DNA of 64,000 nt from Saccharofermentans sp. (GTDB taxonomy: Bacteria; Bacillota; Clostridia; Saccharofermentanales; Saccharofermentanaceae), in contig JAIKVV010000022.1 of the NCBI GenBank assembly GCA_024685385.1, forward strand, positions 29,600-93,599, read 5' to 3'. Below the pieces are notes generated by a model that was given only the letters and a program-made list of their open reading frames with translations, did no database searches and was not told the origin of the DNA. The first letter of the stretch is position 1. Every line of letters starts with the position of its first letter. Both the position numbers and the translations under genes were made by a program. Of this stretch, positions 52,123 through 60,776 are shown one piece after another.

Positions 52123-54953
52123 CAGACGTCTCCTTTCGACTGCATCTCAAGCCAATCAGTCTGAGTAATTAGCACCTTACGGGGCTTACTGCCTTCAAAG
52201 GGTCCGATAATATGCTTTCTTTCCAGAACATCGATAAGACGGGCAGCTCTGGGATATCCCACACCCAGCCTCCTCTGAAGTATGGAAACACTGGCCGATC
52301 CGTATTCGATAACGACCTCTACGGCCTTTTCGAAAAGATCATCGCCTTCCTGATCATCACCGCCGGAGGAAGCCTCTGCTCCGCCGCCTGCAGTGCCGTT
52401 TGCTACGGAATCGATTATAGTCTGGTCGTAATCAGGACCGTAATTCTGTTTAAGATAATTAACGATAGCCTCAACTTCGGCATCTTTAAGAAACGCACCC
52501 TGTCCTCTGACGGGCTTGGGAGCCGAAAGCGGCGCATAGAGCATATCGCCCTTGCCCAGGAGTTTCTCCGCGCCGACAGAATCCAGGATGGTACGGCTGT
52601 CAACGCCTGAGGATACGGCAAAAGCTATCCTCGAAGGAACATTTGACTTGATAACGCCTGTAATAACATCAACCGAGGGACGCTGTGTTGCGATGACAAG
52701 ATGAAGGCCGGCAGCTCTTGCCATGGCGGCAAGCCTTGCAATATGGTCTTCCACTTCTTTAGCGGCAACGGTCATGAGATCGGCAAGCTCATCGATTACG
52801 ATGAGCACGAGCGGCAGGGGTTTCTCGCCGTTATAAGTAAGATATTCATTATATCCTGCGATATCCCTGACGGAGTTCTCAGCGAAGAGAGAATATCTCC
52901 TGTTCATCTCGGCTACGGCCCAGGCAAGTGTTGCAGCTGCCTCCTTGGCTTTCGTGACAACAGGCATGTAAAGGTGCGGTATTCCGTTATATACGGCAAG
53001 TTCAACAACCTTAGGGTCGATCATTATCATCCTGACCTGATCGGGTGTCGCATGACAGAGGATGCTGGTCAGAATGGAATTGATACATACAGACTTACCG
53101 GAACCCGTGGAGCCTGCAATAAGAAGATGCGGCATCTTGGCAAGATCGCAATAAATGGGCTTGCCGGGTATATCACGGCCCAAAGCGACCGTAAGAGGAG
53201 ATGATTTCTTAAATTCGGGCGTCTCAAGAAGACTGCGCAGATGCACTACTGAAGATTTGTCATTAGGGATCTCAATGCCGATAGCGCTCTTTCCGGGGAT
53301 AGGCGCTTCAATACGGACGGAAACTGCAGCCATAGCAAGCTTGATGTCTTCCTGCAGATTGACAACTCTGCTGACTTTGGTACCCGTTGCGATCGTAAGT
53401 TCAAATCTTGTGATAGAAGGTCCGTAAGTGATATCTACAACCTTGGATTCAATACCGAAACTCCTTAAAGCCTCTTCAAGCTTTCTCGCCTTCATCTGAA
53501 GCTGGGCATTTGATTCCTTGGCAGTAGTCTTGACGGAATCAGCTTCTAGCTTTGATGTCGGAGCAGGTGTATATGCTCCTTTTCTGCGTCTTACGGCAGG
53601 TTGCTTATTAAATGAAACATCAGAAGCAGTCTTAGCACTTCTGTCGTCTGCGCCTTCGATTATCCTGCCTTCAGTCTGCGAAAAGCCTGAAACATCAGTA
53701 TTCCTGTTAACGGGGATGGCAGCATTGTCAGAAGATGAAGTCCTTCTTGAAATCTTGTTTACAGGTTTATCGCTACCGGGCATGACAGGAGCTCTCACGC
53801 TTCCTCTTTCCGTGGATCTGTAATCTGAAACGGAAGGCGCATCATCCGTTATCTCATACATCTCATCAGCTCCCGTATAATCTGATCCGCTTTCGACAAC
53901 ATTGCCGCCGAAAGGTCTCTCATCGGGCTCGGGGGTCAGGTCAAAGAAATCCTGCTCTTTTTTCTCGGGAAGGAATGAAGGTCTCTTCATCTCGGAGGGC
54001 CTGTGCAAAGGAGCATTCTTGGGCATGGCCGTATAAGTGAAATCAGCTTCGGGATGTTCCTGAGTGGTATCTACAGTCCTGTTTTCGTAATTGAGTATAC
54101 CTTCCTCCTGCTGTCTTACGCCGAAAGCAGGATCAGTAACATCTATGAAGCCTGTCTTGCTGTCAACGGGTATCGCAGGCTGGAAAGGATCCCTCCTGGG
54201 CTGACTTCTCATGGAAGCGCCCTGACCGGAATAACCTACTGCTTTATTTACGGCATCGTATGTTCCGTTCTTTTGGATCCTCGTGTCAGAACCCGTATAA
54301 ACAGCAGCACCGGGCTGAGGTCTGTAGTGATTAACATTTCCCGCTCTCTTGCGGGCAACGGCATTTCCTATGGCATCAGCGGTCTTTCTGGCAGTTTTCT
54401 TGAGGGAAACCCTGAATACGAGAACCACCTGAAGGATAAAGAACAAAGCCAAAGTAAGGCAGGTCAGGACCTTGCCTACTGCCGTATAAAGGGCAAGAGC
54501 GATCATGCCGCCTATTACACCGCCGGGAAGGACAAATGACTCTGTTGTTTTCGAGATCAGGGACTTATCGACTCCGGACTGCCAGAGCAAAGAGATCGCT
54601 GCCGTTGCCGTATGCTCTCCCTTGCTGTTTACCGCCAAAGTGCGGAAATGATCGAAATCCATGGTAACAGCCGCAAGAAATGCGGATACCGCAAAGATAA
54701 TGACTATAACGGTAAGAACACGGAACTTGGCCACGCCCTGACGCTTTTCGAAAAAGAAATCAATTGCAGCATAAAGGATAAATGCCGGTATGAGGTTTGC
54801 AGCCGAACCTATGAGGCCGAATCCAACATCTCTTACGGCAGATCCTGCAACACCGGTAATGCCTGACGGCAGATAAAACATCAGGATCAAAGCAAGAGCC
54901 AGGAAGAATAAGACTATGCCGCAGGCTTCACGTCTGTTATCGTTCTGTTCCAA
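52122..54953 (-). CDS. ftsK: DNA translocase FtsK/SpoIIIE
   Basis: N-terminal TM region; LLIAGSTGSGKSVCINSIL, VLIVIDELADLMTVAAKEVEDHIARLAAMARAAGLHLVIATQRPSVDVITG; C-terminal gamma domain. Confidence 0.97.
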   Translation of the reverse strand: MEQNDNRREACGIVLFFLALALILMFYLPSGITGVAGSAVRDVGFGLIGSAANLIPAFILYAAIDFFFEKRQGVAKFRVLTVIVIIFAVSAFLAAVTMDFDHFRTLAVNSKGEHTATAAISLLWQSGVDKSLISKTTESFVLPGGVIGGMIALALYTAVGKVLTCLTLALFFILQVVLVFRVSLKKTARKTADAIGNAVARKRAGNVNHYRPQPGAAVYTGSDTRIQKNGTYDAVNKAVGYSGQGASMRSQPRRDPFQPAIPVDSKTGFIDVTDPAFGVRQQEEGILNYENRTVDTTQEHPEADFTYTAMPKNAPLHRPSEMKRPSFLPEKKEQDFFDLTPEPDERPFGGNVVESGSDYTGADEMYEITDDAPSVSDYRSTERGSVRAPVMPGSDKPVNKISRRTSSSDNAAIPVNRNTDVSGFSQTEGRIIEGADDRSAKTASDVSFNKQPAVRRRKGAYTPAPTSKLEADSVKTTAKESNAQLQMKARKLEEALRSFGIESKVVDITYGPSITRFELTIATGTKVSRVVNLQEDIKLAMAAVSVRIEAPIPGKSAIGIEIPNDKSSVVHLRSLLETPEFKKSSPLTVALGRDIPGKPIYCDLAKMPHLLIAGSTGSGKSVCINSILTSILCHATPDQVRMIMIDPKVVELAVYNGIPHLYMPVVTKAKEAAATLAWAVAEMNRRYSLFAENSVRDIAGYNEYLTYNGEKPLPLVLIVIDELADLMTVAAKEVEDHIARLAAMARAAGLHLVIATQRPSVDVITGVIKSNVPSRIAFAVSSGVDSRTILDSVGAEKLLGKGDMLYAPLSAPKPVRGQGAFLKDAEVEAIVNYLKQNYGPDYDQTIIDSVANGTAGGGAEASSGGDDQEGDDLFEKAVEVVIEYGSASVSILQRRLGVGYPRAARLIDVLERKHIIGPFEGSKPRKVLITQTDWLEMQSKGDV

Positions 54954-55509
54954 TGAGAAGCCTCCTTGCAGCCTTATAAATAAGCACCTGTGTCTTTGCG
55001 TCCTCTATCTTACCGGAATCAGCCATATCAAGAAGTTCCTTAAGAGGCACCTTATGTATCGAAATAAATTCGCCGCTGTCCGGATGCGTGCCCTTATATT
55101 CAAGGCCGCGGGCCAGATAAAGATAGATTATCTCCGAACAGTAGCCCGGAGTTGCGGCTGCTGTGCCGACTGCTTCGATGTCGGAAGCCGTAAAACCTGT
55201 TTCTTCCGTAATCTCCCTGGCAACACATTCTTCGGGGCTCTCACCTTTCTCGATCTTGCCGGCGGGAGCTTCAAGATAAACCTTGCCTACGGCAGTGCGG
55301 TACTGCTTAACCATGTAACAATTAAGATCGTCATCTATGGGAAGGACGCAGCAACCGCCGTTATGTTTTATTACTTCACGGGATGCTTCCTTACCGTCGG
55401 GAAGCATTACCTGTCTTAATTCACAATCGAAAACACGTCCCGAATAAAGGATCTCGGAACTGATCGTTACTTCTGTCAAATTGTCGTCACTACAGTCACA
55501 TCTGCCCAT
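54937..55509 (-). CDS. NUDIX hydrolase (ADP-ribose pyrophosphatase type)
   Basis: Nudix box GKIEKGESPEECVAREITEETGF. Confidence 0.93.
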   Translation of the reverse strand: MGRCDCSDDNLTEVTISSEILYSGRVFDCELRQVMLPDGKEASREVIKHNGGCCVLPIDDDLNCYMVKQYRTAVGKVYLEAPAGKIEKGESPEECVAREITEETGFTASDIEAVGTAAATPGYCSEIIYLYLARGLEYKGTHPDSGEFISIHKVPLKELLDMADSGKIEDAKTQVLIYKAARRLLIGTER

Positions 55510-55529
55510 AGAAAGACCAAATACCTGCT

Positions 55530-55976
55530 TTACTTGTATTTAGCAGCCGCATTTACTGCCAAAGCATCACAGCGGTTGTTATATTCATTGTCAGCATGCC
55601 CTTTGACCTTCACGAATTCGATCTTATGGATCTCACATAACCTTAAGAGTTCCTGCCAAAGATCCTTATTTGCAACTTCTGCTTTTGCGCTGTTGACCCA
55701 GCCGTTGCGGGTCCAATTGTCGAGCCAATGCTGAGAGAAGGCATTAACCACATAGGCACTGTCACTATATACAGTCACATTACATGGACGCGTGAGAGCA
55801 GAAAGCCCTTTTATCACGGCCAGGAGTTCCATACGGTTATTAGTCGTAAGTTCGGCTCCCCCGCTCATCTCCTTCTCGACTTTGCCGGCTATGAGTATAC
55901 AGCCCCATCCGCCGGGGCCCGGGTTGCCTGAGCATGCTCCGTCAGTGTATATTGTAACATTAGTGAGTTCGGACAT
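55530..55976 (-). CDS. rnhA: Ribonuclease HI
   Basis: TIYTDGACSGNPGPGGWG, NNRMELLAVIKGL, VKGHADNEYNNRCDALA. Confidence 0.96.
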   Translation of the reverse strand: MSELTNVTIYTDGACSGNPGPGGWGCILIAGKVEKEMSGGAELTTNNRMELLAVIKGLSALTRPCNVTVYSDSAYVVNAFSQHWLDNWTRNGWVNSAKAEVANKDLWQELLRLCEIHKIEFVKVKGHADNEYNNRCDALAVNAAAKYK

Positions 55977-55979
55977 TCT

Positions 55980-56783
55980 TTACTTTCCTGTGGCAAGTTC
56001 GACTGTTCTGTTGTATGCCGCGTCTACTGATTTGATAACAGCATCACGGAAGCCGTTCTCTTCAAGAGCAGCAACGCCTGCGATCGTCGTTCCTGCCGGT
56101 GAACATACCATATCCTTAAGAACAGCGGGATGAAGTCCAGTCTCAAAAGCCAGCTTACCGGATCCCATTACTGTAGCTTCGGCAATCTTAAGGGCATCTG
56201 CCCTGGGAATACCGTATTTTACTGCTGCATCAGCCATTGCCTCGATAAAGAGCATGACATATGCAGGTCCTGTGCCGGATACGCATCCGATGACATCAAG
56301 AGTCTTCTCATCACACTCGATGACTATGCCGCAGGTCTCGAAAAGCTTGATACAGAAGTCTTTCTGTTCTCCTTCGATCCTTACGGGAACAACTGCGGAA
56401 ACACCGGAAGCCACCTGTGCAGGCGTATTGGGCATGACTCTTAAGATCTTGCGGTCCTTGCCCGCGATATTTTCGATCCTGGAGACCTTGACGGCTGCAG
56501 CGATGGATATGATGACACATTCATCCTTAACATCGGGCATCAGGCCTTCCAGAGCTTTATCAAACTGCTGGGGCTTAACGGCCATAAGTATATAGTCAGC
56601 ATCCGTAACAGCGCTCTTGACATCGTCGGTAGCCTTGCAGCCGTATTCAGCTGCGACTGTGTCTGCAGCATCTTTTCTGACATCAAATACGCAAAGCTCA
56701 TCTTTATTGATCATTCCGGAAGAAATGAATCCCTTAATAAGCGCTTTCCCCATGTTGCCGGTGCCGATAACGGTAAACTTCAT
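55980..56783 (-). CDS. proC: Pyrroline-5-carboxylate reductase
   Basis: VIGTGNMGKALIKGFI, VMPNTPAQVASGVSAV, GSGKLAFETGLHPAVLKDMVCSPAGTTIAGVAALEENGFR. Confidence 0.96.
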   Translation of the reverse strand: MKFTVIGTGNMGKALIKGFISSGMINKDELCVFDVRKDAADTVAAEYGCKATDDVKSAVTDADYILMAVKPQQFDKALEGLMPDVKDECVIISIAAAVKVSRIENIAGKDRKILRVMPNTPAQVASGVSAVVPVRIEGEQKDFCIKLFETCGIVIECDEKTLDVIGCVSGTGPAYVMLFIEAMADAAVKYGIPRADALKIAEATVMGSGKLAFETGLHPAVLKDMVCSPAGTTIAGVAALEENGFRDAVIKSVDAAYNRTVELATGK

Positions 56784-56883
56784 AGCATCTCACCTCATAA
56801 TTTTAATAATATAAGATAGACATAATATTAACATTCCACTTGACAGAGTGCAAACCATTCGATAAACTACCTCTTGTCGTTAC

Positions 56884-56958
56884 AGGGGAGTGGCTCAACG
56901 GTAGAGCAGCGGTCTCCAAAACCGCCGGTTGCGCGTTCGAATCGTGTCTCCCCTGCCA
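56884..56958 (+). tRNA. tRNA-Trp (CCA anticodon), 3' CCA encoded
   Basis: AGGGGAG...CTCCCCT acceptor stem, anticodon stem-loop GCGGT-CTCCAAA-ACCGC, T-loop TTCGAAT, terminal GCCA. Confidence 0.95.
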
Positions 56959-56967
56959 GACAATAAT

Positions 56968-57014
56968 AAAAGGGATGCCTCTTTGTGATCTGATCACTTT
57001 GGAGACATCCCCTT
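56968..57014. repeat. Hairpin element copy 1 (likely bidirectional terminator)
   Basis: AAAAGGGATGCCTCTTTGTGATCTGATCACTTTGGAGACATCCCCTT; near-identical to copy 2 at 58845; lies after tRNA-Trp and after the convergent LRR gene. Confidence 0.8.
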
Positions 57015-57039
57015 ATTTATTTGATCCGCCTCGTGCACA

Positions 57040-58668
57040 TCATGGTATCTCACTGACGATATTGAGCTGCCTAAGATATTGAAGGGCGGGCATTGAGCAG
57101 CTATCAGTAGTGTAGTGAGGCCTTTCAGCGTGATGTTCAGGCACCTCATCCATGCGTCCACGGCTGAGATTAAAGTATTTCCAATTCAGGACCTGCGAAT
57201 GATCATCCCACATACAGTCGATCTCATAGTATTTACCGTCAATCCTAATAACATTCCATTCATGAGTGGAAGACCTGGTAATCCAGCATTCAAGTCCGGC
57301 CAGAGTCATAAGAAGTGATACTGCTTCCGCAAAATCAATGCAGATACCCTCGCCTTCCATCAGTACTGAATAGGCAAATGCATTTATATCTCTTTCAGGA
57401 TATCGCTGATCTGCGATCTTATGGATCTTCTCATAGATCGCGATCTCCTTATCCAGGTCACTCATGTCATCAGTTATTGTCTTATATACTATTGAACGGG
57501 CTTTATTGAGAACCTTAAGGACCAGGTCATAGTCAGTTTCCATCACGGAAGTAAGAGCCTTATTGTCCTTGATAACCTCCCAGTCGGTTATCGGATTAGC
57601 AGCTATATTAAGGCTCTCCAGGGAATCCATATCTTTGATAGGTGCAACACTTGTTATCTTGTTGAATCCCATATTTAGCTCCTTTAATGAGCTTATGGCT
57701 GTAACAGGGGTTAAGTCGGTGATGTCACACTGCACCATGGTGAGATTTTTTAGATCTTTGCATCGTGACAGATCCGGAATGGTATCTATCGGGCTGTCGC
57801 TGATGTATATCTCCCTCAGTTTCACAAGATCTTTCAGTGGTAAGATATCCTTGATATAAGATAACTGGATAGAGATTCTGGTAAGATTCGTAAAGTATTC
57901 TATGCCGTTCAGAGACGGAGCATATACCAGATCAAGTGCATAAACATTCTTCAAATCCTCAGCCGTCAGGATCTCTCCTTCCGGAAGACCAAGCTGCTTT
58001 CTGGCTTCTGTTGCGATCACGGAATCTATGGCGCCACCCGGTGTTGCAGGATCGTTAGTTGCCAAAGGGACCTCATCCCTCTTTGGTTCTTCGATATATA
58101 CTCTTTCGTAGTGTCCTGAGATCTGTTCCGGACCGAATTCGTCTGAGACGCCATAAATACTGAAAGTAACATCCGCAGTCCTGCCGTCAGTTATAACCTT
58201 AAATGTATCCTTATCACCTTCACGTTCACAAGTGATCTGGTTCCCGTCTTTTCGGGCAGCAACAACATAAGGTCCTATGGGATCAACCACATGAGATACA
58301 GAATAATTACCTTCTGCGATTTTTTTATAGATCACCTGGAATAAAACAGCTATATTCTTATCTTCACGAAGGAGTTCCATACGGACACCGACGGGGAAAT
58401 CATCCCCCTTGGGTTTCTCATACATCATAAGATAAATACCTGTCACGTCTTGGGGCTCTGGTACTGTTGTCTCTGTTGTGGATTCTGTCGTAGTTTCAGA
58501 AGTAATCTCCGGCGGAGAGGAAGTCTCGCTGACAGAAGTCTCGTCTTTGGTCTCACCGGTCAAAAGCTGTTCCCCCTTGATACTGCATGCTGACGCCTGC
58601 AGCATGACCGTCATTACAAGGACCGCAGCGATGATCTTTTTCTTCGATCCGATAATTCTTTCAAACAT
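57040..58668 (-). CDS. Lipoprotein with leucine-rich repeats and a C-terminal transglutaminase-like domain
   Basis: Lipobox LQASAC, Ser/Thr-rich linker, LRR units (LKNLTMVQCDITDLTPVTAISSLKELNMGFNKITSVAPIKDMDSLESLNIAANPITDW), C/H/D core GICIDFAEAV...THEWNVIRIDGKYYEIDCMWDD. Confidence 0.85.
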   Translation of the reverse strand: MFERIIGSKKKIIAAVLVMTVMLQASACSIKGEQLLTGETKDETSVSETSSPPEITSETTTESTTETTVPEPQDVTGIYLMMYEKPKGDDFPVGVRMELLREDKNIAVLFQVIYKKIAEGNYSVSHVVDPIGPYVVAARKDGNQITCEREGDKDTFKVITDGRTADVTFSIYGVSDEFGPEQISGHYERVYIEEPKRDEVPLATNDPATPGGAIDSVIATEARKQLGLPEGEILTAEDLKNVYALDLVYAPSLNGIEYFTNLTRISIQLSYIKDILPLKDLVKLREIYISDSPIDTIPDLSRCKDLKNLTMVQCDITDLTPVTAISSLKELNMGFNKITSVAPIKDMDSLESLNIAANPITDWEVIKDNKALTSVMETDYDLVLKVLNKARSIVYKTITDDMSDLDKEIAIYEKIHKIADQRYPERDINAFAYSVLMEGEGICIDFAEAVSLLMTLAGLECWITRSSTHEWNVIRIDGKYYEIDCMWDDHSQVLNWKYFNLSRGRMDEVPEHHAERPHYTTDSCSMPALQYLRQLNIVSEIP

Positions 58669-58844
58669 ATTTAATTCCCCCAATTTGTCTTTTTCTCATC
58701 CTTTTGTGATAAAACCCGGATATTTATCAAGTTTAAATTCAAGAAGATGATTTATGGTTATGAAAACTTACATTGCTTAACGATTATATTATGTCCGATT
58801 AGTTTTCCCCCTGCCCCCCGGGAATGCGGCAATAATGTATTAAC

Positions 58845-58893
58845 AAAAGGGATGCCACTTTGTGATCTGATCACTTTTGAGACATCCCCTTTT
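58845..58893. repeat. Hairpin element copy 2 (likely terminator of the downstream-ending minus-strand gene)
   Basis: AAAAGGGATGCCACTTTGTGATCTGATCACTTTTGAGACATCCCCTTTT. Confidence 0.8.
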
Positions 58894-58918
58894 GATTTAT
58901 TCAAAGAAATTTCTGATC

Positions 58919-59902
58919 TCAGGCAACCACATTTTCCTTTGGAGTTATATCAAGCGCTACATAAACGGTCCCGTCAAGCTTGCCGAGCATGATCCTGAAT
59001 GCATAATCATCGTTGATCAGATAACCGGTATCACCGTTTTCCAGATTGTTCAGCGTTTCGCTGACCAAAGCGCCTGCACTGACAGAATTAAGATCAGGAA
59101 AGATCGTCTCGAATACGGTTGTGTAGTAGTAAGTTATGAATGCCGGATTCGTAGATACGTCATCGTACTTTGAGAGGAACCTGAGATATACCAGTTTATC
59201 GTCGGAATTACGAACTGCGCCCATGAGACCGCAATCCCTTGCGCATAAAACATCAGATTTAAAAGTCTTAAGTCCCATCTCGCTACGGATCTTGGTAAGA
59301 TCCTGGAGCTTGACGTTATTCACGACCTCAGAGTAATCAGATGTATCCGGGATCAAGCCGTTGACGGTATATGTAGTATTGCTTACTTTAAAGCCCCATG
59401 CAGAAAGATACTGGCTGTGAGTCTCGGAAGCATAAAGTTTCTCCAGGAATTCGTCATATGTATAATCGAATGACTTAAGCAAGGGTGCTGACATGAAATA
59501 ATAAAGGCCGGCACCGATAACTACAAAAACGATCATCAGCAGACAGAATGCAATCACAAGGTCATTCTTGCACTTAAGACCGAAAGGAAGTTTCTTGAAA
59601 ACTTCATCAGGGATCTCTTTACCTTCATATTCAGAAAGATCGATCTTATATTTTCTCTTGTAACTCTTTCCCTGTGCAGCAGCAGTTTCCTCGGAAGCGT
59701 CCTTATCTTCTTCATCTTCTCTTTCAGCATCATCTTCAGTTCCGGCATCAGACGTCTTCTTACTGTCTTCATCTTCCCAGACCGAATCTATTACAGCTGA
59801 AGCATCAAGTTCAGTATCAACTGCTTCAACATCAGAAGAGACTGACCCTTCAATCTCCTCAAGAGCGATATCCTCATTTATTTCCGGTTCTTTGTTATCC
59901 AC
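58919..59902 (-). CDS. Hypothetical membrane protein with acidic cytoplasmic N-terminus
   Basis: Acidic N-terminal ~110 aa, single TM (LVIAFCLLMIVFVVIGAGLYYFM), extracytoplasmic C-terminal domain. Confidence 0.7.
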   Translation of the reverse strand: MDNKEPEINEDIALEEIEGSVSSDVEAVDTELDASAVIDSVWEDEDSKKTSDAGTEDDAEREDEEDKDASEETAAAQGKSYKRKYKIDLSEYEGKEIPDEVFKKLPFGLKCKNDLVIAFCLLMIVFVVIGAGLYYFMSAPLLKSFDYTYDEFLEKLYASETHSQYLSAWGFKVSNTTYTVNGLIPDTSDYSEVVNNVKLQDLTKIRSEMGLKTFKSDVLCARDCGLMGAVRNSDDKLVYLRFLSKYDDVSTNPAFITYYYTTVFETIFPDLNSVSAGALVSETLNNLENGDTGYLINDDYAFRIMLGKLDGTVYVALDITPKENVVA

Positions 59903-59991
59903 TTTAAAAGCTGTCCTTTCTTTTGAGCTGACAAATAGATTATAATTAATTGTTTCCGAAAATCAATCAAGTTATTACAAAGGACGATACC

Positions 59992-60681
59992 ATGAGCAAT
60001 CTGCTGATATCCGGAGGATCAAGAGGAATAGGCGCCGCAACGGTTAAGCTTTTCGCATCAAGAGGCTGGAATGTCACCTACCTTTACAAACATGAAGCCC
60101 TGGTTACGGGAGACAACATCACCCCCGTTAAATGTGATGTCTCCGATTACGATCAGGTCATGGCCTTATCAGACAGGATCTCACCTCCCGACAGCCTGAT
60201 ATCCTGTGCCGGCTTATCAGTAAAAGGTCTGGCACAAGACATGGATATAAACGATTACAAAAAGGTCATCGATACAAATTTCGGAGGTTTTTTTAACCTT
60301 GTAAAACTGACTGCTCCATCGATGATCTCACGTCACAGCGGTTCTATCATAGCAATATCATCAATGTGGGGACAGACAGGCGCATCCTGTGAAGCCCTTT
60401 ATTCTGCGAGCAAAGGAGCAGTCGATGCTTATGTGAAATCTCTCGCAAAAGAGCTCGGCCCTTCAGGTATAAGGGTCAATGCCATTTCACCGGGAGTGAT
60501 CGATACGGACATGATGGCTGACTACAGTATCGAAGATAAAGAGCAATTGATCACAGAAACACCGGCAGGACGCCTCGGAAGCCCCGAAGACATTGCCGGA
60601 TGCGCTTATTTTCTTGCAAATGAAGAGTCTTCTTACATAACAGGTCAGATAATCGGCGTAAACGGCGGATTCCTTATCTGA
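59992..60681 (+). CDS. SDR-family oxidoreductase (3-oxoacyl-ACP reductase-like)
   Basis: LISGGSRGIGAATVKLFASRGW, SSMWGQTGASCEALYSASKGAVDAYVKSLAKELG, ITGQIIGVNGGF; start at ATG 59992. Confidence 0.92.
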   Translation: MSNLLISGGSRGIGAATVKLFASRGWNVTYLYKHEALVTGDNITPVKCDVSDYDQVMALSDRISPPDSLISCAGLSVKGLAQDMDINDYKKVIDTNFGGFFNLVKLTAPSMISRHSGSIIAISSMWGQTGASCEALYSASKGAVDAYVKSLAKELGPSGIRVNAISPGVIDTDMMADYSIEDKEQLITETPAGRLGSPEDIAGCAYFLANEESSYITGQIIGVNGGFLI

Positions 60682-60709
60682 ATCCGGGATTTGCCTCTTT
60701 TTCTTAAAT

Positions 60710-60738
60710 TTGATAATCACTTTCAAGCCTGATATAAT
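60710..60738 (+). promoter_or_regulatory. Sigma-A-type promoter for citrate synthase
   Basis: TTGATA - 17 nt - TATAAT, upstream of the gene at 60777. Confidence 0.75.
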
Positions 60739-60776
60739 ACAATAGATTTTTTTTATCCGGGGAAAGAGGTGATATC

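Noticed and set aside
56884-57014. tRNA-Trp as an integration site with an att-like repeat
   Set aside because: No integrase or mobile genes nearby, and the repeated segment is a hairpin outside the tRNA 3' end rather than a duplicated tRNA tail.
58801-58840. CCCCCTGCCCCCCGGG-type GC-rich stretch upstream of the hairpin copy 2
   Set aside because: Short and isolated; no clear structure or repeat partner.
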